Positions 45,392-53,933 of a DNA stretch of 64,000 nucleotides are shown piece after piece. The stretch comes from Aquaspirillum sp. LM1. GTDB taxonomy: Bacteria; Pseudomonadota; Gammaproteobacteria; Burkholderiales; Aquaspirillaceae. Every line of letters begins with the position of its first letter. Within the stretch, counting starts at the first letter, position 1. The translations under genes were made by a program, and so were the position numbers. The DNA is taken from contig NZ_CP019509.1 of assembly GCF_002002905.1 (NCBI RefSeq), positions 3,033,001 to 3,097,000 on the forward strand. Direction: 5' to 3'. The notes below the pieces were generated by a model. It saw only the letters and a program-made list of their open reading frames with translations, did not search any database and was not told the origin of the DNA.

Positions 45392-47026
45392 ATGAGTGAA
45401 TACGACGACGCCCCGGAATCTCCCTTTGGTTTGACCATGAAGGAAACCGACGCTGGCGAATTGCGCCTGATGTTTGAACCGGATGACTTCCGCTTCAAGA
45501 TCGACGCCACCGGCTTGCGGCACATGGCCATCGAAAAAGGCTTTGGCGAGCTGGATTTTGACGAAAACGCGCTGGCGGTGGCCGCACAGCATATCGGCAA
45601 AAACGAAGCCTTTGTGTCCACCATCGCCAACCGGCGCAACGCGGAATACCGGGTGTACATCTCGGCAGACCGGCTGGTGGCGCAGTTGCAGGTCACGCCA
45701 TCGTATGGCGGCACGCCCATTTCGGTGGATGCGGCGCGCAAGGAGCTGGAAAAAGCCCGGGTGATGTACGGCATGGATGAAGCGGCGTTTCAGTCGGCGC
45801 TGACCAACAAGCTGGGCGAGCCTGTCACTGTGGCCAAGGGCATTGCCCCGGTGCCAGGCAAGGACACCCGTTTTGAGCCGCTGGTGGATGTCAACCGCGA
45901 GCGAGTGCCGCGCGCGGGTGAGGATGGCCGGGTGAACTGGCGCGATCTGGGCGATATCCCCATGGTGTCGCCGGGCGATGTGCTGATGCGTCGTCATCCA
46001 CCCCTGCAAGGCACGCCTGGCCGCGATATCTTTGACAATGTGCTGACCGCCCCGGACGGCAAGAATCTGGACTACCCCTACCGGCTGGAAGGCGTGGAGC
46101 GCGACCCCAACGACGGCGATCTGCTGCGCGCCACCTCCACTGGCCAGCCGGTGCTGATGCGCGATTCGGTGAAGGTGGAGCCCGTGATCAAGATGCCGGG
46201 GGTGAATGTCAGCACTGGCAATGTCACGTTTGTCGGCAGCCTGGTGATCAATGGCGATGTGCAAAGCGGCATGCATGTGAAGGTAGACGGCGATGTGACG
46301 GTGAATGGCACGGTGGAAGCCGCCACCATCGAGGCCGGGGGCAGCATCACTGTGCAGGGCGGCATTGTCGGGCAGAACAGCCAGCAGCGCGACGCCAATG
46401 GCGGCTCCAGCACCAGCCTGCACGCCAAGGCCAATGTGCGGGCCAAGTACGCCGAAAACGCGGTGATCATTGCCGAGCAGTCGGTGTATATCGACGAAGC
46501 GGCGATTGAATGCGACATCACCGCGCTGAACCGGGTGGAAATCGGCACCCGTGGCCGGCGCAAGGGTTACATCATGGGTGGCCGGGTGCGCGCCACGCTG
46601 GGCATCAAGGCCGAATACCTGGGCGGGCCGGGCAGCCGGCAAACGCGGGTGCAGGTGGGGGTGAACCCGCTGCTGCAACAGCGCATCGACGAGAAAAAAG
46701 CCCAGATTGCCGCGCTGGCCAAGGAAGAAGCCGACCTGAACAAGCTGATCCGCTTTCTGGCGGACAAGCCGGACAAGCAGGATGTGGTGGTCAAGGCGCA
46801 AAACACCATGCGCCGCCTGCTCGACCGCCGGCGCGAATGCTTTGCCGAAGAGCGTGCGCTGGTGGCCGATGCCAATCTGTCGGAGTCGGCCAAGGTGGAG
46901 ATTTCTGCCGGGGTGTATTCTGGCTCGACGGTCAACATCGGCAAACAATCGACATTTGTGACCGAAGATACCGGTTTTGGCGTGTTTCGCCTGGAAGAAA
47001 ACCAGCTGATCTTCAGCAAGACCTGA
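45392..47026 (+). CDS. FapA (DUF342) family protein
   Basis: 544-residue soluble protein. The N-terminal half is a mixed domain, then a beta-helix (about 275-415) with repeated G-D/V-G turns (GDVQSGMHVKVDGDVTVNGTVEA), followed by an acidic coiled coil (about 425-490) and a short closing domain. ATG 45392 follows GAGTGCC; the upstream TTG start is less likely. Related proteins bind polymers or polar flagellar/pili regulators, but its role here is unknown. Stands alone. Confidence 0.88.
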   Translation: MSEYDDAPESPFGLTMKETDAGELRLMFEPDDFRFKIDATGLRHMAIEKGFGELDFDENALAVAAQHIGKNEAFVSTIANRRNAEYRVYISADRLVAQLQVTPSYGGTPISVDAARKELEKARVMYGMDEAAFQSALTNKLGEPVTVAKGIAPVPGKDTRFEPLVDVNRERVPRAGEDGRVNWRDLGDIPMVSPGDVLMRRHPPLQGTPGRDIFDNVLTAPDGKNLDYPYRLEGVERDPNDGDLLRATSTGQPVLMRDSVKVEPVIKMPGVNVSTGNVTFVGSLVINGDVQSGMHVKVDGDVTVNGTVEAATIEAGGSITVQGGIVGQNSQQRDANGGSSTSLHAKANVRAKYAENAVIIAEQSVYIDEAAIECDITALNRVEIGTRGRRKGYIMGGRVRATLGIKAEYLGGPGSRQTRVQVGVNPLLQQRIDEKKAQIAALAKEEADLNKLIRFLADKPDKQDVVVKAQNTMRRLLDRRRECFAEERALVADANLSESAKVEISAGVYSGSTVNIGKQSTFVTEDTGFGVFRLEENQLIFSKT

Positions 47027-47100
47027 GCCACGGGCCTGTGCAACCGGTGTGGGCGGCGTGCCCATCGCCGGTTGCTATTGATTTTTCAGGACAAATAGCC

Positions 47101-47131
47101 TTAATCAATCGCCACAATTATATTAATCAAT
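47101..47131. promoter_or_regulatory. Direct repeats upstream of ahpC
   Basis: TTAATCAAT occurs at 47101-47109 and again at 47123-47131, 22 bases apart, on the same face of the helix. The setting is an AT-rich stretch just upstream of ahpC, where the promoter must lie. Possible regulator half-sites; the OxyR ATAG-N7 pattern is not convincingly present. Confidence 0.4.
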
Positions 47132-47203
47132 TGGCTTAATCTGCGGCAGCTGCCTAACATGGTGTTGTGTCATCACCCAACCCCAGTCAAGGAGACCGCC
47201 CAG

Positions 47204-47767
47204 ATGTCCCTCATCAATACCCAGGTTCAACCGTTCAAGGCCCAAGCTTTCCACAACGGCAAGTTCATTGAGGTCACCGAAGAAAGCCTGAAGGGCAAAT
47301 GGTCCGTGCTGATTTTCATGCCGGCCGCCTTCACCTTCAACTGCCCGACCGAAATCGAAGACGCCGCCAACAACTACGCCGAATTCCAGGCTGCCGGTGC
47401 TGAAGTGTACATCGTCACCACCGACACCCATTTCTCGCACAAGGTCTGGCACGAAACCTCCCCGGCAGTGAGCAAGGCCCAGTTCCCGCTGGTGGGCGAC
47501 CCAACCCACGCCCTGACCAACGCCTTTGGCGTGCACATTCCGGAAGAAGGCCTGGCGCTGCGCGGCACCTTCATCATCAACCCGGACGGCGTGATCAAGA
47601 CCCTGGAAATCCACTCCAACGAAATCGCCCGCGACGTGTCGGAAACCCTGCGCAAGCTGAAGGCCGCCCAGTACACCGCCTCCCACCCGGGTGAAGTGTG
47701 CCCGGCCAAGTGGAAAGAAGGCGCAAAAACCCTGGCTCCGTCGCTGGACCTGGTTGGCAAGATCTAA
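47204..47767 (+). CDS. ahpC: Alkyl hydroperoxide reductase AhpC
   Basis: 187-residue 2-Cys peroxiredoxin that reduces peroxides. The peroxidatic cysteine is Cys47 in FMPAAFTFNCPTE, and the resolving cysteine is in HPGEVCPAKW near the C-terminus. Exact family length. CAAGGAGA before ATG 47204. Useful for protecting oxygen-sensitive nitrogenase, though not linked to it here. Confidence 0.96.
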   Translation: MSLINTQVQPFKAQAFHNGKFIEVTEESLKGKWSVLIFMPAAFTFNCPTEIEDAANNYAEFQAAGAEVYIVTTDTHFSHKVWHETSPAVSKAQFPLVGDPTHALTNAFGVHIPEEGLALRGTFIINPDGVIKTLEIHSNEIARDVSETLRKLKAAQYTASHPGEVCPAKWKEGAKTLAPSLDLVGKI

Positions 47768-47781
47768 GCATCACCCTCGGT

Positions 47782-47872
47782 GCCGGCGCGGTCTGCGCCG
47801 GCCACGCGCCAGCGTTCTGCTGGCGCGGATTGCACAGTGATGCGTGGCCAGTGCGCATCACTGTGCAATCCG
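47782..47872 (+). repeat. Three successive hairpins between ahpC and ahpF
   Basis: Hairpin 1 is GCCGGCGC / GCGCCGGC (47782-47802). Hairpin 2 is CGCGCCAGC / GCTGGCGCG (47805-47827). Hairpin 3 is a 19-bp perfect stem (47826-47844 with 47854-47872). Hairpins 2 and 3 share bases 47826-47827, so both cannot form fully. They should lower ahpF expression relative to ahpC or stabilise the ahpC message. Confidence 0.7.
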
Positions 47873-47905
47873 GCTTTCATGCGGAATTCACATCAGGAGA
47901 CACCC

Positions 47906-49471
47906 ATGCTCGACGATACCATCCAGAGCCAGCTCAAAGCCTACCTCGAACGCCTGCAACGCCCGATTGAACTGATTGCCAGCCTGGACGACAGCGCCAG
48001 CAGCCAGGAAATGCACAGCCTGCTGACCGACATCGCCGCCCTGTCGGACAAGGTCAGCCTGCGCACCGACGGCAGCAATGCTCGCCGCCCGTCGTTTGCC
48101 GTGGCGCAGCCAGGCGAAACCCCGCGCATCCACTTTGCCGGCCTGCCGATGGGCCATGAGTTCACCTCGCTGGTGCTGGCGCTCTTGCAGACCGGCGGCC
48201 ACCCACCCAAGGTTGAGCAGGCGGTGATCGACCAGATCAAGGCGCTGCCGGGTGAATTCCAGTTTGAGACGTTTATCTCGCTGTCCTGCCACAACTGCCC
48301 GGACGTGGTGCAGGCACTCAACCTGATGGCTGTGCTCAACCCCGGCGTGACCAGCACCATGATCGACGGCGCGCTGTTCCAGGACGAAGTCAACGCCCGC
48401 CAGATCATGGCGGTGCCCACGGTCTATCTCAATGGTGCCGAGTTTGGCCAGGGCCGCATGAGCGTGGAAGAAGTGCTGGCCAAGGTGGACACCGGTGCCA
48501 GCGCCCGTGCCGCTGCCGAAATCGGCCAGAAAGCCCCGTTTGACGTGCTGGTGGTGGGCGGCGGCCCAGCGGGTGCCGCTGCGGCTATCTACGCTGCGCG
48601 CAAGGGCATCCGCACTGGCGTGCTGGCCGAGCGCTTTGGCGGCCAGGTGATGGACACCCTGGGCATCGAGAACTTCATCTCGGTAAAAGAAACCGAAGGC
48701 CCCAAGTTGGCCATGGCGCTGGAACAGCACGTCAAGGAATACGACGTGGACGTGATGAACCTGCAACGCGCCACCAAACTGCTGCCCGCCAGCCAAGCCG
48801 GTGGCCTGATTGAAGTGCAGCTGGATAACGGCGCGGCGCTGAAATCGCGTTCGGTGATTCTGGCCACCGGCGCACGCTGGCGCGAAATGGGCGTGCCCGG
48901 CGAAAAAGACTACAAAGCCAAGGGCGTGTGTTTCTGCCCGCACTGCGACGGCCCGCTGTTCAAGGGCAAGCGCGTGGCGGTGATCGGCGGTGGCAACTCC
49001 GGCGTCGAAGCGGCCATTGACCTGGCCGGCATCGTCAGCCACGTCACCCTGCTGGAATTTGCCGACACCCTGCGCGCCGACGCCGTGTTGCAGAACAAGC
49101 TCAACAGCCTGGCCAACGTCACCGTGATCAAGTCGGCGCAAACCACCGAAGTGACCGGCGATGGCCAGAAGGTCAACGGCCTGAGCTACAAAGACCGCGT
49201 CAGCGAAGCAATCAAGCACATCGAGCTGGAAGGCATTTTTGTGCAAATCGGCCTGCTGCCGGCCACCGACTGGCTGAAGGACAGCGTGGAACTGAGCCGC
49301 TTTGGCGAAATCGTCATCGACGCCAAGGGCCAGACCAGCGTGCCCGGCGTGTTTGCCGCCGGCGACTGCACCACCGCGCCGTACAAGCAGATCATTATCG
49401 CCATGGGCAGCGGTGCCACCGCCTCGCTGTCGGCGTTTGATCATCTGATCCGCACCTCGGCCCCGGCCTGA
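47906..49471 (+). CDS. ahpF: Alkyl hydroperoxide reductase AhpF
   Basis: 521-residue flavoprotein that reduces AhpC with NAD(P)H. N-terminal double thioredoxin-like domain has CHNC (128/131); the FAD domain has [19 protein letters not shown]; the redox pair is CPHC. CAGGAGA precedes ATG 47906. Full length. Confidence 0.96.
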   Translation: MLDDTIQSQLKAYLERLQRPIELIASLDDSASSQEMHSLLTDIAALSDKVSLRTDGSNARRPSFAVAQPGETPRIHFAGLPMGHEFTSLVLALLQTGGHPPKVEQAVIDQIKALPGEFQFETFISLSCHNCPDVVQALNLMAVLNPGVTSTMIDGALFQDEVNARQIMAVPTVYLNGAEFGQGRMSVEEVLAKVDTGASARAAAEIGQKAPFDVLVVGGGPAGAAAAIYAARKGIRTGVLAERFGGQVMDTLGIENFISVKETEGPKLAMALEQHVKEYDVDVMNLQRATKLLPASQAGGLIEVQLDNGAALKSRSVILATGARWREMGVPGEKDYKAKGVCFCPHCDGPLFKGKRVAVIGGGNSGVEAAIDLAGIVSHVTLLEFADTLRADAVLQNKLNSLANVTVIKSAQTTEVTGDGQKVNGLSYKDRVSEAIKHIELEGIFVQIGLLPATDWLKDSVELSRFGEIVIDAKGQTSVPGVFAAGDCTTAPYKQIIIAMGSGATASLSAFDHLIRTSAPA

Positions 49472-49932
49472 TGCGCACGCGACTGGCCATCCTGCTGCTG
49501 ACCTGCGCCAGCCTGGCGCAGGCCGCTGCACTGGGCGTGGGCGATGCCTTGCCCACGCTGAAATTGTCTACCCAGCACGAGCAGCCGGCCAGTCCGGCAG
49601 CCAACGCCCGGCAATGGCTGTTTGCCGCCGACAACGACGCCGCCAATCTGGTCAGCGCCCTGCTCGACAGCCAGCCGGCCAGCTGGCTGGCTGACACCCA
49701 GCGGGTATACCTGGCCGACATCCACAAAATGCCCGCGCTGATTGCCCGCATGGTGGCGCTGCCGCGCCTGCGCGACAAACCCTACCCCATCCTGCTGGGG
49801 CGTGAGCCCGCCGACCTGGCCATGCTGCCGCGCCAACGCGGCTGCGTCAGCGTGCTGGACATCCAGCAGCACAACATCAGCGCGGTGCGCTTTGCCTGTG
49901 ACCAGGGCGGGCTGGCGGCGCTGGTGCGCTAA
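49471..49932 (+). CDS. Unknown exported small protein behind ahpF
   Basis: 153-residue protein with a clear signal peptide ([20 protein letters not shown]), hence probably periplasmic. The rest looks like a small alpha/beta domain with DNDAANLVSALLDSQ and a single cysteine pair (QRGC, FAC). ATG overlaps the ahpF stop (TGATG), suggesting a linked peroxide-stress role. Family not recognised. Confidence 0.8.
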   Translation: MRTRLAILLLTCASLAQAAALGVGDALPTLKLSTQHEQPASPAANARQWLFAADNDAANLVSALLDSQPASWLADTQRVYLADIHKMPALIARMVALPRLRDKPYPILLGREPADLAMLPRQRGCVSVLDIQQHNISAVRFACDQGGLAALVR

Positions 49933-50089
49933 GCTCGGCCAACAACACTCCCCTGGCAAAGCTGTATTTGCTGAGCCAAACGCATGTGCAGGTTCTTTCT
50001 GGCTGCCGCTGCCGCTACAATCATGGATATTTCTTGCGCGCCCGCCTGTGGCGCGCGCGTTTGTCCTCGTTTTTGTCTGGAGCGCCTGC

Positions 50090-51400
50090 ATGCCCCTGTC
50101 TGCCGCCCACCGCGCCGCCCTCAAGCAGCTTTACACCGCCTTGGCCGACCGGGTGTTGACCCCGGATGACCCGGTGTATATCGCCGAGTTGAACCGCCAT
50201 GGCGACGCCGACCCGGTGGCCGACATCGCCACCGAAATCGACTGGCAAGCCGGCGGGGGCGTGTGTTTGTTCACCGGCCAGCGCGGCACCGGCAAAAGCA
50301 CCGAATTGCAACGGCTCAAGCGCGAGCTGGAGGATCTGGGCGCGCAGGTGTTTTATGTCGATCTGTCGGAATACCTGCTGCTCAGCAAAGAAGTTGAAAT
50401 CAGTGATTTTCTGGTGTCGATGGCAGGTGCGCTGTCTGAGCAAGTGCAAAAGAAATTTATCGATACCCCTGGTGAATTGGGCTATTGGGAGCGCTTTACC
50501 CTGTTTTTGCAAAGCCGGGTGACGGTTGATGAAATCAAATTCAAACTGCCAGGCGCCGAAATCAAAGCGGCGCTGAAAAGCGACCCGGATTTCAAACGCC
50601 ATATGCAGGAAACCATGCGCGGCCATGTTGCCCAACTGGTGCAGGACACGCATGCGTTTTTCTTGCAGACGGTGAATTTCATCCGTGCGCGCATGGGCCG
50701 GCCAGACGATGGCAAGGTGGTGTTGCTGGTGGATTCGGTCGAGCGGGTGCGCGGCGTGGGCGATGAGGCCATGAAGGTGTACGAAAGCGTGCGCAATCTG
50801 TTTTTCAGCCACGCCGAACACCTGTGCATTCCTGGCCTGCATGTGGTGTACACCGTGCCGCCTTATTTGTCGGTTCTGGCCGCTGGCGCAGGTGGACTGA
50901 TGGGTGGTGCCACCACGCGCCGGCTGGTCAGCACCCATATTTTTAAAGATCGCAGCCGTGAGCCCGACCCGGATGGCCTGGCCATTTTGCGCCAGGTGAT
51001 TGCCGCCCGCGACCCGGATTGGGCGTCGTTATTTTCAGAAGCGGCGCTGGACAGCCTGGCGCTAAGTTCAGGCGGCGATTTGCGCGAGTTCTTCCGCTTG
51101 ATTCGCCTATGCCTGCCCGCAGTGCGCGATGACAGCCAGTTGCCGCTTAGCGCTGCCGCCGTGCAGGCGGCGCAAAATGCCGCACGCAATGAAATGCTGC
51201 CTATCCCGGATGACCAGCTGGCCTGGTTGCAGCGTATCACGCAAACCCACGTCCCCTGCCTGAAAACCGACGCCGAACTGCCGATGCTGGCGCATTTTCT
51301 GGATAACCGCATGGTGCTGAATTATCGCAACGGCAGCGATTGGTATGATGTTCACCCGCTGCTGCGCGAGGTGGTGGATGGCTACGCGCCCGCCGCCTGA
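50090..51400 (+). CDS. P-loop ATPase of a two-gene ATPase/TPR unit
   Basis: 436-residue cytoplasmic ATPase. Walker A GQRGTGKST at residues 63-71, Walker B VVLLVDSVER at 210-219, a helical middle and a C-terminal region. It looks like a STAND/AAA_16-type switch. ATG 50090 is chosen over a long upstream frame that overlaps the previous gene. The following gene begins 23 bases before its stop, so the two proteins act together. Function unknown; such pairs often work in defence or signalling. Confidence 0.8.
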   Translation: MPLSAAHRAALKQLYTALADRVLTPDDPVYIAELNRHGDADPVADIATEIDWQAGGGVCLFTGQRGTGKSTELQRLKRELEDLGAQVFYVDLSEYLLLSKEVEISDFLVSMAGALSEQVQKKFIDTPGELGYWERFTLFLQSRVTVDEIKFKLPGAEIKAALKSDPDFKRHMQETMRGHVAQLVQDTHAFFLQTVNFIRARMGRPDDGKVVLLVDSVERVRGVGDEAMKVYESVRNLFFSHAEHLCIPGLHVVYTVPPYLSVLAAGAGGLMGGATTRRLVSTHIFKDRSREPDPDGLAILRQVIAARDPDWASLFSEAALDSLALSSGGDLREFFRLIRLCLPAVRDDSQLPLSAAAVQAAQNAARNEMLPIPDDQLAWLQRITQTHVPCLKTDAELPMLAHFLDNRMVLNYRNGSDWYDVHPLLREVVDGYAPAA

Positions 51401-52949
51401 CTGGTTTGACGGCGATGGCGCGCAACAACTGCTGCGCCATCTTGAATGGCAGCCAGAAGGTTTCTCGCTGCTGTTTCTGTTTGCCGATGCCCAACCGGCA
51501 CAATGGCTGGCCGACTGGCTAAACGCCGAACTGCGTCCCGCTGGCTTGCCGCTGCAACAACCAGCCTGCGCGGCGCTGCTGGCGCATGATCCTGATGCGC
51601 TGGTGGAGGCATTGATGGCCGAGCTGACCACGCTGCAAGCCGCGCCCGGCGCGGTGTGGCTGCCCATGCTCGCCCACCCGCAACAGCCCGACTGGGACGC
51701 CGCCCGTCGCCGCCTGCTGGCGCGGCTGAACGAGCGGCGCTTTTTGCTGGAGCGCGACCTGCCGCGCCCGCTGCTGCTGGTGCTGCCCGCCAATTTTCGC
51801 CCCATTACCCGCGAAATCGCCCCGGACATCTGGCATATCCGGGTGTTGAGTCAGCAATGGCATGCCCCGGCGCTGACGGCGGCACAGGATTGGTGTTGGG
51901 AGAGGCTGCCGGCAGGGTTTCCGATTTCTCTGGATCGCCAGCCATGGATGGGGCGTGCCGAGGATGCTGAGGCGTTATTGCAGGAGTGGCGGCGGAGTCA
52001 GCAAAACGAGAATAAGGCCGTCATGTTGGCGACTGGTTGGCAGGCATGTGAAGCATTGACCACAATGGGACGACTACTGGACGCAAAAGAGATAATAAAT
52101 CCAACTCTCCTGTATATGCAGAATCACATGCAAGATAATATTTTTGCAGAAAATGCTAAAGATGACCGGTTAAATTTTTTCCTGGCATTCATAAACTGGA
52201 GCGCTCAGGCTGAAGATGAATTTTGGAAGAACACCACTATTGCAGTGCTGAAAATGTTCGTCATAAGTATAGGGAATAGTTTTAGGATGAGGGGTAAAGC
52301 TAAACACGATGCTCCGCTTTCTTTGATTTCTATGCTTATATTATTATCTGATGCTGGAAAAAATTTATATTTATTGGGGGCGGCAGATGAAGCTTCTCGT
52401 GCATACAGGTTAGCCCATGAATTAGGTGATGTTAATTTTCATTTGCCTTACAGCTTCCTTAATCCCACCGTGCTGTCCAATATTATATATGGTCGAGCAA
52501 GGAGCTCCTCTTTAGCTGGCGACCACACTAAGGCCCGGCTCATTTATCAAAATGTACTAGAATATTGCGAACGCGCCATTACTATCGCTCCTTCCTTCGC
52601 TTTTTCTCTGCAGCGAGACCTCGCCCTGATTCAGCTTGGCCTGGCCGACGCGCACATGGGCTTGCAGGACTGGCCCGCCGCCGAGCAGGCGCTGGCCAAG
52701 AGCGTGGCCATTTTCCGTCAACTGGCTGCTGCGCCGCGCGCGCCGCGTCATGCGCGTGAAGATTTGGCGATTGCGCTGGCGCGGCAAGCCTTGCTGCCGC
52801 CGGGCGATCTGGCACCCTTGCAGGAGGCGGAAGATCTTTTACTGCAACTGAGCGCCGAGTTTGTCGAAGTGCCAGCTTACCCGCGTGAATTGAACGCAGT
52901 GCGCGAGCTGCAAAGCTTGGTGGCAGTGTCTTCTTGCTACGCTGACTGA
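51378..52949 (+). CDS. TPR-containing partner of the ATPase, with an AT-rich core
   Basis: 523-residue protein. The N-terminal 200 residues are Leu/Ala/Trp-rich and of unknown fold. A central stretch (about 215-400) has an unrelated Asn/Lys/Ile-rich composition. TPR-like helices follow (GLADAHMGLQDWPAAEQALAKSVAIFRQLA and LQEAEDLLLQLS). GAGG precedes ATG 51378. The nucleotide composition drops sharply between about 52010 and 52590, indicating replacement of the middle of the gene. Confidence 0.75.
   Translation: MATRPPPDWFDGDGAQQLLRHLEWQPEGFSLLFLFADAQPAQWLADWLNAELRPAGLPLQQPACAALLAHDPDALVEALMAELTTLQAAPGAVWLPMLAHPQQPDWDAARRRLLARLNERRFLLERDLPRPLLLVLPANFRPITREIAPDIWHIRVLSQQWHAPALTAAQDWCWERLPAGFPISLDRQPWMGRAEDAEALLQEWRRSQQNENKAVMLATGWQACEALTTMGRLLDAKEIINPTLLYMQNHMQDNIFAENAKDDRLNFFLAFINWSAQAEDEFWKNTTIAVLKMFVISIGNSFRMRGKAKHDAPLSLISMLILLSDAGKNLYLLGAADEASRAYRLAHELGDVNFHLPYSFLNPTVLSNIIYGRARSSSLAGDHTKARLIYQNVLEYCERAITIAPSFAFSLQRDLALIQLGLADAHMGLQDWPAAEQALAKSVAIFRQLAAAPRAPRHAREDLAIALARQALLPPGDLAPLQEAEDLLLQLSAEFVEVPAYPRELNAVRELQSLVAVSSCYAD
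52010..52590. other. AT-rich block inside the TPR gene
   Basis: About 580 bases of visibly low GC (for example 52140-52200 and 52330-52390, full of A/T runs) lie within otherwise GC-rich coding DNA, with the reading frame intact throughout. This is what a swapped variable domain would look like. Confidence 0.7.
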
Positions 52950-52968
52950 GATTTTGCTACGTATATGC

Positions 52969-53008
52969 GCCACAGGCCGGCAGGGAATCCTCCCTGCCGG
53001 CCTGTGGC
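52969..53008 (+). terminator. Strong hairpin after the TPR gene
   Basis: An 18-bp perfect stem (left arm 52969-52986, right arm 52991-53008) with an ATCC loop begins 20 bases after the stop. No T-run follows, so it may terminate by stable pairing or protect the 3' end. Confidence 0.65.
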
Positions 53009-53110
53009 CGTTATTGCCTAGTCGTCAGTCACGTTGAAACACCGGCGCACATGCGAGCAAGCTTACGTCGGCGTCTCTATGTCATGGCTGCTCCCTTTGC
53101 GCTCCACCCC

Positions 53111-53247
53111 GTCATTCCCGCGCAGGCGGGAATCCAGGGGCATCTACAGCGTACAGCAGATGCGAGTTCTCACCACCACCACGCCACGCTCAACGCCCAC
53201 GGCGCACGATGTGGCGAGGCCTGGGTTCCCGCCTACGCGGGAACGAC
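53111..53247. repeat. Inverted pair of REP/dRS3-like repeats
   Basis: Two near-identical 27-base units in opposite orientation bound a 137-base element. The left unit contains ATTCCC-GCGCAGGC-GGGAAT (53114-53133), exactly the ATTCCC-N8-GGGAAT form of neisserial dRS3. The right unit contains GTTCCC-GCCTACGC-GGGAAC (53225-53244). Together they look like a REPIN-type doublet. No gene lies in the 344-base gap between the TPR gene and pal. Confidence 0.8.
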
Positions 53248-53293
53248 AAGTTAGGTGAGGCTCATGCCGAAAGAGGTCGAGTCACCAATCACC

Positions 53294-53902
53294 TTACTCG
53301 CCGTCGTACGCCACATCCGCCCGGCGGTTTTGCGCGTTGTCAGCGTCGCTGGTGCCGGTGGCTTTCGGTTTTTCCTTGCCGTAGCTGACCGCTTCCAGCT
53401 GACCTTCCGGCACGCCGAGCACGCGCATCATGTTTTTCACGCTTTCAGCGCGGCGCTGGCCCAGTGCCAGGTTGTATTCGCGGCTGCCCAGCACGTCGGT
53501 ATTGCCCTGAATCTGCGCCTTGCGTTGCGGGTTTTTCTTCAGAAAGGTGGAGTGAGCTTCCACCAGCGGCTTGTATTCGCCCTTGACCGTGGCGCTGTCG
53601 AAGTCAAAGTACACGCTGCGCTTGGACAGGATATTGCGCGGATCTTTCAGCGCGCTGTTGCTGTAAGCCCCGCTGCCATCGGCCCCAGTGGCACCATTGG
53701 CCCCGTTTGCGCCATTTACGCCCACGCCGTTACGCACATAGCCTGCTGCGCTGGGGTCGTTTTCGCCGTTGGCACCGTTCAGGCCGTTGGCCCCATTTGC
53801 GCCATTGGCACCGTTACCCGCTGTGTTGGTGGGGCTGGTGCTGGAGCAGGCGGCCAGGGTGGCGGCCAGCAGCAGGCTCAATACAAGCTGGGATGCTTTC
53901 AT
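53294..53902 (-). CDS. pal: Peptidoglycan-associated lipoprotein Pal
   Basis: 202-residue outer-membrane lipoprotein. Lipobox LAACSS, then a long Asn-Gly-Ala-rich linker (about 28-85, repeated NGA units), then the OmpA-like peptidoglycan-binding domain with YFDFDSATV, NTDVLGSREYN and LGQRRAESV. The expanded linker makes the protein longer than usual Pal (about 170). The usual DERG triplet reads DVLG here, while the TD and later Arg are kept. End gene of the tol operon; cpoB does not follow. Confidence 0.93.
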   Translation of the reverse strand: MKASQLVLSLLLAATLAACSSTSPTNTAGNGANGANGANGLNGANGENDPSAAGYVRNGVGVNGANGANGATGADGSGAYSNSALKDPRNILSKRSVYFDFDSATVKGEYKPLVEAHSTFLKKNPQRKAQIQGNTDVLGSREYNLALGQRRAESVKNMMRVLGVPEGQLEAVSYGKEKPKATGTSDADNAQNRRADVAYDGE

Positions 53903-53933
53903 CGTTTACGTTCTCCATGTCTTGGGGGATAGG

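Noticed and set aside
47070-47100. OxyR site upstream of ahpC
   Set aside because: CTAT and ATAG tetramers are present but spaced 16 apart, not the seven expected between OxyR half-sites.
53111-53247. CRISPR array
   Set aside because: Only two repeat units in inverted orientation with no regular spacers or cas genes; a REP-type doublet explains it.
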